In this document: positions 1 to 5,366 of the stretch, in pieces
Numbering within the stretch: the first letter of the stretch is position 1
How the letters are laid out: each line of letters opens with the position of its first letter
Assembly: GCF_900182575.1 (NCBI RefSeq)
Contig: NZ_FXSZ01000017.1
Span: 1-14,504, forward strand
Direction of reading: 5' to 3'
Source of the DNA: Solitalea koreensis
GTDB taxonomy: Bacteria > Bacteroidota > Bacteroidia > Sphingobacteriales > Sphingobacteriaceae
DNA: 14,504 nt
Position numbers and translations under genes: made by a program
Notes under the pieces: model-generated
What the model was told of the DNA's origin: nothing
What the model saw: the letters and a program-made list of their open reading frames with translations, nothing else
The model's database searches: none

Positions 1-77
1 CATTCCGAACAGAGCAGTTAAGCCCAACAGCGCCGATGGTACTGCGGTAAAACGTGGGAGAGTAGGTCGGTGCCGAT
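1..77 (+). rRNA. rrf: 5S ribosomal RNA, 3' part (5' end outside window)
   Basis: The window opens inside a 5S rRNA. CATTCCGAAC, AGCGCCGATGGTACTGCGG and GTGGGAGAGTAGGTCGGTGCC are the conserved loop B to loop D/E segments of bacterial 5S, in the right order. About 40 nt of the 5' part is missing. The exact 3' end is not visible and is placed near 77 from the closing helix. A strong intrinsic terminator follows at 86, so this is the last gene of an rRNA operon whose 16S and 23S genes lie upstream of the window. Confidence 0.93.
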
Positions 78-85
78 CTTTATTC

Positions 86-118
86 GAACCCCTTGAACCT
101 TGTTCAAGGGGTTCTTTT
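86..118 (+). terminator. Intrinsic terminator of the rRNA operon
   Basis: A perfect 13-bp stem (GAACCCCTTGAAC at 86-98 pairing with 102-114) closes a 3-nt loop and is followed by TTTT. It lies directly behind the 5S gene, where an rRNA operon terminator is expected. Confidence 0.93.
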
Positions 119-160
119 GTTTAAGGCCGTCCTCATTATAAAATGTCTTGTTAATATTAG

Positions 161-313
161 GATTATTTTGACAACATAAGTACCAATGCTGCCACTGAAT
201 CTTAATGGAAAGATTAAAGCGTTCAGAGCGCAATATCAGGTGCTTGTGATGCTACTTTTTCCTCTTGACTGGCTATAGCTACATGCTTATTCCAGCACCT
301 TTTCGTTTGATAC
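161..313 (+). pseudogene. Old 5'-truncated transposase relic (ISL3/ISAon1-like C-terminus plus right end)
   Basis: Read on the plus strand, 164-202 gives YFDNISTNAATES. After a 2-nt loss, 204-239 gives NGKIKAFRAQYQ. Together they match the C-terminal block of ISAon1-like transposases, whose consensus is close to FDNRSTNASAESFNAKIKAFR. The same block occurs intact in the larger element at 1622-1682. The catalytic Glu codon survives at 197-199. After another indel near 240, 240-283 can still be read as remains of the usual FFLFRL-type tail. At 288-313 a 26-nt segment resembles the element's terminal repeat: it starts TATTCCA and ends TTGATAC, and matches the other two ends at 15-17 of 26 positions. 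The N-terminal part and left end are gone. It is a different, older copy than the element at 388-1778. Confidence 0.72.
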
Positions 314-379
314 TTTCAAACACTCTAGTAACTCTTCTCCTGTTTACTCATACATTTATTTAAAATATAGGCTGCAATG

Positions 380-387
380 AATCTTAG
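380..387. repeat. Target-site duplication, left copy (8 bp)
   Basis: AATCTTAG directly abuts the left inverted repeat and is repeated exactly at 1779-1786, directly abutting the right inverted repeat. An 8-bp duplication is the size known for ISL3-family insertions. Confidence 0.88.
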
Positions 388-413
388 GGATCAAGTACAA
401 AAGTTGTGGAGTA
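388..413 (+). repeat. Left terminal inverted repeat of the IS
   Basis: This 26-nt end matches the reverse complement of 1753-1778 at 20 of 26 positions. Identity is complete over the outer GGATCA and the inner TGTGGAGTA, with mismatches in between. It starts immediately after the 8-bp direct repeat. Confidence 0.86.
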
Positions 414-453
414 AGGTATAAAAGTTCATTTTTGTAAACTTTTATTTAGCCAA

Positions 454-1745
454 ATGGCAAATACCTATAAAGCCCTCATCCAACTCATATTACCAGAAGA
501 GATTGAAACCTATTTTGAATTAACGGGTGTAGAAAAAAAGGGTGAGATCATTCATATCTTAAAGAACTAAATATCATTCCCGATGAATTTGCCGGAGAAA
601 AACTAGTTTCAAAGGGCTTCTTTGAAGAAGTTACGGTACAGGGCTTTCCAATACGCGGTTTTCAGGTTTATTTACATATAACACGCCGAAGATGGCTGCA
701 GGAATTTGGTTGCCAAAGGAACGCGTATCACTAAGGATTTCCGGCTTTTTTAAAGGCATTCAGCCGATACACAGGCGCATATCATAGCTTGCAAACCATT
801 GCCAGTTTCTATGGCGTTGAAGGCAGAAAGTTACAAAGAGCTTATCGGAATCGGTTAAGTGATTTTAGAAACTGGAAAAATCTCCACAACATAGATAACG
901 GCGTGGTTTATCCCGAAAATATTGGGTCTAATCTAAGTATTGATGAGACCTCGTTGTCTCTGGGTGAACTTTACACTATCGTTACCAATAAAGCGGCCAA
1001 AGGTAAAAAAGGGAACCCTTGTGGCCATCGTTACAGGCATCCATTCGATGCAATTATTCCACTAATAAAGCGCATCCCAAATCATTACGGGATAAAGTCA
1101 ATGAAGTAACACTGGAACTGGCCGGAAGCATGCAGTTGATTGTTAAATCGTGTTTTCCCTATGCCAAGCAGGTAATAGACCGTTTTCATGTGCAGCAGCT
1201 GGCAAGTGAAGCCCTGCAATAAATCCGAATTAAATATCGATGGGAAGCACTGGAGGCAGACTCCAAAGTCATGGAAGAGGCTAAAAAGAAGGGAATTGAA
1301 TACAAGGCAGTGGTCCTTCAAAATGGAGATACACTGAAACAGCTGTTGGCTCAAAGCAGATACTTATTGTACAAAAGTCAGTCAAAATGGACTAAAGAAC
1401 AGCAAGACAGTGCCGTCATCCTATTCCAAAGATATCCGGATATCAAATTAGCCTATACATTGGCACAAAAGCTATCCTGGATTTATTCCAATACAATGGA
1501 TAAAACGGGCATTTAACCGATTTACCTAATGGTACAAGGAAGTGGAAAATGCGGTATAAAATCATTCAATACCTTATCCAAAACGCTGCAACAACACTAC
1601 GAAAGGGTTCTTCATTTTTTTTGACAATAGAAGTACTAACGCATCTGCCGAATCATTCAATGCAAAAATAAAAGGTTTTCGTTCTCAATTCAGAGGGATG
1701 AATGTCAATTTCTTTCTATACCGATTAATAAAATTGTTCGCTTAA
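454..1745 (+). pseudogene. Transposase pseudogene, DDE type (ISL3/ISAon1-like)
   Basis: This is the remains of one transposase. Segments: 454-570 reads MANTYKALIQLILPEEIETY and on to a stop after an apparent 1-nt loss near 562. 564-704 continues with LNIIPDEFAGEKL. 706-750 reads LVAKGTRITKDFRLF. A -1 shift at the T run 746-751 leads into 750-1010, with FYGVEGRKLQRAY and LSIDETSLSLGELYTIV. Further shifts lie near 1011, 1047 and 1077. 1079-1516 reads DKVNEVTLELAGSMQLIVK, FHVQQLASEALQ, then TAA at 1220-1222 where family members have Glu, then IRIKYRWEAL, NGDTLKQLLAQSRYLLYKS and YPDIKLAY. Shifts near 1517, 1548 and 1620 precede FDNRSTNASAESFNAKIKGF and the genuine stop at 1743-1745. The presumed DDE residues remain: Asp codon 942-944, Asp 1178-1180, Glu 1650-1652. 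There is also an internal deletion near 700. No functional product is expected. Confidence 0.9.
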
Positions 1746-1752
1746 TGCACGG

Positions 1753-1778
1753 TACTCCACAGGTTTTGGCTGTGATCC
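1753..1778 (-). repeat. Right terminal inverted repeat of the IS
   Basis: This is the inverted partner of 388-413, with TACTCCACA at the inner side and TGATCC at the outer end, 8 nt behind the transposase stop. It is followed without a gap by the second AATCTTAG. Confidence 0.86.
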
Positions 1779-1786
1779 AATCTTAG
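1779..1786. repeat. Target-site duplication, right copy (8 bp)
   Basis: An exact repeat of the AATCTTAG found at 380-387. Removing 388-1786 restores a plausible uninterrupted pre-insertion sequence. Confidence 0.88.
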
Positions 1787-1951
1787 ACCTGCATAGTGTA
1801 TCTTACTTAACTACAATTATTTTAATCTGTAAATACTTCAATTAATTATTTAAAAAATTGTATTAAATAGTCTAATTATTATGTAAATTATAGGAATCTT
1901 ATAACGGTTTTGTTAAAGGATATGACTGACAGATTGAATTTTATTAGGCAT

Positions 1952-1982
1952 AAAAAAAGCCAGACTTTAAAAGTCTGGCTTT
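1952..1982 (-). terminator. Intrinsic terminator of the tRNA-Met transcript
   Basis: GCCAGACTTT at 1959-1968 pairs with AAAGTCTGGC at 1970-1979, and flanking A/T pairs extend the stem. On the minus strand the stem is followed by seven Ts (complement of 1952-1958). It begins 2 nt after the tRNA 3' end. There is no comparable T run on the plus side, so it mainly serves the minus strand. Confidence 0.88.
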
Positions 1983-1984
1983 AG

Positions 1985-2058
1985 TAGCGGGGAGCAGGAT
2001 CGAACTGCCGACCTTAGGGTTATGAATCCTACGCTCTAACCATCTGAGCTACCCCGCC
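1985..2058 (-). tRNA. tRNA-Met (anticodon CAT), elongator type
   Basis: The minus strand folds as a full 74-nt cloverleaf. The acceptor stem is GGCGGGG with CCCCGCT (first pair G-U). The D arm is GCTC...GAGC, the anticodon loop TTCATAA, the T arm GGCAG/CTGCT with loop TTCGATC, and the discriminator A. The CAT anticodon is read as elongator Met. The initiator hallmarks are absent, because there is no C1-A72 mismatch and no GGG/CCC pairs in the anticodon stem. A lysidine-modified tRNA-Ile(CAT) is the alternative, considered less likely. Pair 31-39 of the anticodon stem is an A-C mismatch. The gene does not encode the 3' CCA. It has its own promoter (2107-2114) and terminator (1952-1982). Confidence 0.93.
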
Positions 2059-2106
2059 TTGGTTTTATTACCTGCTGTTAGGGTGATGTCCTTTTTAAAA
2101 GGTTTG

Positions 2107-2114
2107 CAAATATA
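2107..2114 (-). promoter_or_regulatory. Promoter -7 box for tRNA-Met
   Basis: The minus strand reads TATATTTG followed by C, an exact match to the Bacteroidetes primary sigma factor -7 consensus TAnnTTTG. It lies about 48 nt upstream of the mature tRNA 5' end. No clear -33 TTG is seen. The predicted start is near 2099. Confidence 0.7.
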
Positions 2115-2172
2115 AGAGAAAATTCTTTCCTTCGGAAAAAAATAAAGTCATTTTTTTAAAATAATTGTGTGG

Positions 2173-2553
2173 ATGATTGCTAAAAAGAAATATAACCTTG
2201 AGTATGAGATCCGTTCATCTCCAAAGATCTTATTTAATTTTATTAGTACACCAAATGGATTGGCTCAATGGTTTGCTGACGATGTGAATGTACGTGATGA
2301 TATGTATACTTTTATATGGGATGGAGAAAAGATTCGTGCTAAACTGCTTGGTATAAAAGATAATCGTTCAGTTAAATTTAAATGGGAAGATGATGAACCC
2401 TACTGCTATTTCGAATTGGAAATAATTCAAGATGAATTGACGGGTGACGTTGCCTTATCTATTACTGATTTTACAACCGAGGATGAGAAAGTTGAGAAGC
2501 AATTGATTTGGGATAACCAAGTGGATAATCTTTTGAATGTAATAGGCTCTTAA
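2173..2553 (+). CDS. START-like / SRPBCC (AHSA1-type) domain protein
   Basis: A 126-residue single-domain protein resembling the START-like/AHSA1 proteins common in Bacteroidetes. Residues about 13-37 (RSSPKILFNFISTP...QWFADDV) form the typical first strand and helices with the 'tP..L..WF.ddv' pattern. Alternating strands follow (YTFIWDGEKI, SVKFKWEDDE, YCYFELEII, VALSITDF), and a C-terminal helix (KQLIWDNQVDNLLNVIG) closes the helix-grip fold. Such folds bind hydrophobic ligands or act as co-chaperones. The substrate here is unknown. The ATG at 2173 is preferred to the in-frame GTG at 2167 because family members start just before the K-rich first strand. No Shine-Dalgarno is visible. The gene lies 82 nt before lptF, which has its own promoter-like box. 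Confidence 0.85.
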   Translation: MIAKKKYNLEYEIRSSPKILFNFISTPNGLAQWFADDVNVRDDMYTFIWDGEKIRAKLLGIKDNRSVKFKWEDDEPYCYFELEIIQDELTGDVALSITDFTTEDEKVEKQLIWDNQVDNLLNVIGS

Positions 2554-2608
2554 TGTCATTATACTTTGTTCTTACTAATACCTCTCCAAATTTTACAGAG
2601 GAAATTAA

Positions 2609-2616
2609 TACCTTTG
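2609..2616 (+). promoter_or_regulatory. Promoter -7 box upstream of the LptF/G gene
   Basis: TACCTTTG is an exact TAnnTTTG match ending 19 nt before the ATG at 2636. It predicts a very short leader of about 12 nt. There is no clear -33 TTG at the usual distance, so this rests on the -7 box and position only. Confidence 0.5.
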
Positions 2617-2635
2617 TGCCTCATTTAGGCATTAC

Positions 2636-4078
2636 ATGAAGAAGCTTCATAAACTTATCATTCTTTCGTACTTAAGGCCGTTTATTGCAACCTTCTTTAT
2701 CGTTTCATTTATTTTATTGATGTTATTTTTATTTAAATACGTCGATGAATTGGTTGGAAAGGGTTTAGAATGGCATACTATTGCAGAGCTGTTAATGTAT
2801 GCCGCAGCCAGTAACGTTCCATTGGCCCTTCCTTTGGCTATTCTATTATCCTCAATAATGACTTTTGGTAATCTTGGGGAACAGTATGAATTGGTTGCAA
2901 TTAAAGCATCAGGGGTTTCACTGACAAGGGCAATGATGCCTTTAGTAGTCGTGATGATTTTTATGAGTATTGCTGCATTCTATTTTTCAAATATTGTGAT
3001 GCCTAAGTCATTTTTGAAGATGGCTTCTCTCTTATATGATGTACGTGAGAAAAAGGCAGCTTTTGCAATTCCAGAAGGTGTTTTTTATAATGATTTGGAT
3101 GGATTTTCGATTAGAGTAGATAAAAAGGATGATGACGGACAGACATTACATGGGATCATGATTTATGATCATTCCCAAGGAATGGGAAATACGAACGTAA
3201 TACTTGCCAAACAAGGAAAAATGTATAAATCTGATGATAACCATTATCTCATTTTTAATCTTTCGGATGGCGTGCGATATGAAGAGATGAGGGGGGCAGG
3301 AAATCTTGGCGACCGTCAACGTCATGTAAGAGTTCGTTTTTCCCAATTTGAACAAAAATTTGATATGTCGGGTTTCAATCTTTCTCGAACGAAAGAAGAA
3401 TTATTCAAAGATCAATACCAAATGCTAAATGTTAAGCAGCTGCTGGTAAAAGAAGATTCTTTGAAAAAAGTAGAGACCTCTAAGACTAGTATGTTGCAAT
3501 CGTATCTTCAAAGTACTTTCCTTTTTTATAGAAAGTCAGGGGACTTTAAAAGAACCAAACCTTATACTTTAAAACTAAGAACTAAGGATGATGTGCTAAA
3601 TGTGGTACCGGCAGACAAACGATTGATGATTACGGAAGATGCACTCAGTTCCATAAGAAATGTCAAAAGCTATCTTTCAACAGCGGTGGAAGAGAAAAAA
3701 AGCACCGATGATCTTTTGCGTCGGCATTTAGTAGAGTTCCACCGGAAATTTACACTATCATTTGCTTGTATGGTACTTTTCTTTATTGGGGCACCCATGG
3801 GGGCTATAGTAAGAAAAGGGGGATTAGGAATGCCTTTCCTAATATCTATCATCTTCTTCCTTATCTTTCACATCTTCTCTATTACAGGTGAAAAATTTGC
3901 CAAACAAGGCTCTTTGGAGCCTTATCAGGGCATGTGGTTGGCATCGGTAGTATTAGTGCCTCTGGGATTATTTTTAACGTATAAAGCCGCCTCTGATTCC
4001 GCTTTGTTCGATGCAGATAAATACAAGCGATTTTTTAATACTATCCTCCCCCAAAAAGAGAAATCTAAATTCAAATAA
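2636..4078 (+). CDS. LptF/LptG-family permease (lipopolysaccharide export)
   Basis: A 480-residue inner-membrane protein of the YjgP/YjgQ family, the transmembrane part of the LptB2FG transporter that extracts lipopolysaccharide from the inner membrane. The family layout is clear. Three N-terminal membrane segments (about residues 12-34, 52-75 and 100-121) are followed by a long periplasmic region (about 125-365). Three C-terminal segments come at about 372-392, 399-417 and 433-449. The start LHKLIILSYLRPFIATFF and the loop GNLGEQYELVAIKASGVS, which contacts the ATPase, are typical. It is longer than E. coli LptF/G (about 360 residues) because of an enlarged periplasmic domain, as is usual in Bacteroidetes. 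A single LptF/G-type gene is present here, and whether it is F or G cannot be decided. ribBA follows 78 nt downstream on the same strand. Confidence 0.92.
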   Translation: MKKLHKLIILSYLRPFIATFFIVSFILLMLFLFKYVDELVGKGLEWHTIAELLMYAAASNVPLALPLAILLSSIMTFGNLGEQYELVAIKASGVSLTRAMMPLVVVMIFMSIAAFYFSNIVMPKSFLKMASLLYDVREKKAAFAIPEGVFYNDLDGFSIRVDKKDDDGQTLHGIMIYDHSQGMGNTNVILAKQGKMYKSDDNHYLIFNLSDGVRYEEMRGAGNLGDRQRHVRVRFSQFEQKFDMSGFNLSRTKEELFKDQYQMLNVKQLLVKEDSLKKVETSKTSMLQSYLQSTFLFYRKSGDFKRTKPYTLKLRTKDDVLNVVPADKRLMITEDALSSIRNVKSYLSTAVEEKKSTDDLLRRHLVEFHRKFTLSFACMVLFFIGAPMGAIVRKGGLGMPFLISIIFFLIFHIFSITGEKFAKQGSLEPYQGMWLASVVLVPLGLFLTYKAASDSALFDADKYKRFFNTILPQKEKSKFK

Positions 4079-4096
4079 ATTATAATTCATTGAATT

Positions 4097-4137
4097 AAAT
4101 AGCACATCAAAACCTCTTTAGGTAGAGCGTGTTATTT
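4097..4137 (+). other. Hairpin between the LptF/G gene and ribBA
   Basis: AAATAGCAC (4097-4105) pairs with GTGTTATTT (4129-4137) with one G-U pair. Inside it CTCT (4114-4117) pairs with AGAG (4124-4127). No T run follows, so it is a weak or attenuator-like terminator at best, or an mRNA processing/stability element. It shows none of the conserved FMN riboswitch core. Confidence 0.45.
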
Positions 4138-4156
4138 CATATAAATCTTAAAGAAA

Positions 4157-5365
4157 ATGTTAAATACCATAGATGAAGCTGTTGAAGATATAAAAGCAGG
4201 TAAAATAGTTATTGTTGTTGATGATGAAGATCGTGAGAATGAGGGTGATTTTCTTACTTCCGGCCGAAATGCTACTCCCGAAGTGGTTAATTTCATGGCA
4301 ACGCATGGGCGTGGCCTAATTTGTACTCCCTTGACAATAGAGCGTTGCGACGAACTCAACTTAGAAATGATGGTAGGGCGGAATACTGCCACCCATGAAA
4401 CTGGATTTACGGTTTCAGTAGATTTATTAGGTCACGGTTGTACCACCGGAATATCAGCATCAGATCGCTCAAAAACAATACTTGCGTTAATTGATTCAGC
4501 GAGTAAGCCCGAAGATTTTGGCCGACCGGGACATATTTTTCCGTTACGAGCTGTTGAGGGAGGTGTATTACGTCGTTCAGGCCATACCGAAGCTGCGATT
4601 GATTTCGCCAAGTTAGCAGGCCATGAACCTTTGGGTGTGATTTGCGAAATTATGAATGAAGATGGTAGCATGGCTCGTTTACCTGATTTATTAATAATGG
4701 CCAAAAAGTTCGATCTTAAAATCGTTAGCATTAAAGATTTAATAGCGTATCGCCTTAAGAACGAATCATTAATTAAAAAAGAAGTATCAATAAAACTTCC
4801 TACAGAATGGGGTGAATTCGATATGACCGCATTTACTCAGGTTAATACTGGAGAGCATCATCTTGCATTGATCAAAGGTACGTGGGAGCCTGATGAGCCT
4901 ATTCTAGTGCGCGTACATTCATCTTGTATTACAGGTGATATCTTTGGGTCTTGTCGTTGTGATTGTGGCCCACAACTGCACAAATCAATGGAAATGGTAG
5001 AAAAGGCCGGTAAAGGTGTTGTGCTGTATATGCATCAGGAAGGTAGAGGGATTGGGATCATCAATAAACTAAAAGCATATAGTTTACAAGAAAGTGGTTT
5101 TGATACCGTGGATGCCAATCTTGAATTAGGATTTAAGATGGATGAGCGTGATTATGGGGTAGGTGCTCAAATTTTACGTTACCTGGGAATTACTAAAATG
5201 AAGCTGATGTCAAATAATCCTACCAAACGTGCCGGATTGATTGGATATGGATTAGAAGTGGTAGAAACGGTTCCTATTGAAATAACTTCAAACGAACATA
5301 ATGAAACGTACTTAAAAACAAAACGTGATAAAATGGGGCATTCCATTTTGAAAAACTCAATATAA
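4157..5365 (+). CDS. ribBA: Bifunctional 3,4-dihydroxy-2-butanone-4-phosphate synthase / GTP cyclohydrolase II
   Basis: This 402-residue fusion catalyses the two entry steps of riboflavin synthesis: ribulose 5-phosphate to dihydroxybutanone phosphate, and GTP to the diaminopyrimidine intermediate. The RibB domain (about 1-203) carries the acidic metal-binding loop DDEDRENEGDF at 22-32, HGCTTGISASDR at 93-104 and RRSGHTEAAIDF at 139-150. The RibA domain (about 205-402) carries the zinc cysteines C257, C268 and C270 in SSCITGDIFGSCRCDCG. It also has HQEGRGIGIINKLKAY and GAQILRYLGITKMKLMSNNP, which are the catalytic and GTP-binding segments. Length and domain order are normal, and both active sites look complete. 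The gene probably shares transcripts with the upstream permease gene. It ends one base before the tamB stop on the other strand, and its terminator lies at 5396-5428. Confidence 0.97.
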   Translation: MLNTIDEAVEDIKAGKIVIVVDDEDRENEGDFLTSGRNATPEVVNFMATHGRGLICTPLTIERCDELNLEMMVGRNTATHETGFTVSVDLLGHGCTTGISASDRSKTILALIDSASKPEDFGRPGHIFPLRAVEGGVLRRSGHTEAAIDFAKLAGHEPLGVICEIMNEDGSMARLPDLLIMAKKFDLKIVSIKDLIAYRLKNESLIKKEVSIKLPTEWGEFDMTAFTQVNTGEHHLALIKGTWEPDEPILVRVHSSCITGDIFGSCRCDCGPQLHKSMEMVEKAGKGVVLYMHQEGRGIGIINKLKAYSLQESGFDTVDANLELGFKMDERDYGVGAQILRYLGITKMKLMSNNPTKRAGLIGYGLEVVETVPIEITSNEHNETYLKTKRDKMGHSILKNSI

Positions 5366-5366
5366 G

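Larger units (their letters stand above)
388..1778 (+). mobile_element. Decayed insertion sequence, ISL3/ISAon1-like, 1391 bp
   Basis: This element is bounded by imperfect 26-bp terminal inverted repeats (388-413 and 1753-1778) and flanked by a perfect 8-bp direct repeat (380-387 and 1779-1786). One transposase reading region fills the interior on the plus strand. It is broken by many frameshifts and at least one nonsense codon, so the element cannot make its own transposase. Its ends are good enough that a related transposase might still recognise them, which is inference. Length, single transposase, repeat length and duplication size all fit the ISL3 family. The protein is closest to what databases call ISAon1-family transposase, as I recall it. 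It sits in the intergenic region behind an rRNA operon, disrupting no gene. Confidence 0.88.

Noticed and set aside
18..233. A 71-codon open frame on the minus strand over the 5S end and its downstream region
   Set aside because: It runs antisense through the 5S gene and the terminator hairpin. The same DNA reads on the plus strand as a transposase relic, so it is a chance frame.
4079..4156. FMN riboswitch upstream of ribBA
   Set aside because: None of the conserved FMN-aptamer segments are present, and 78 nt is too short for the usual aptamer plus expression platform.
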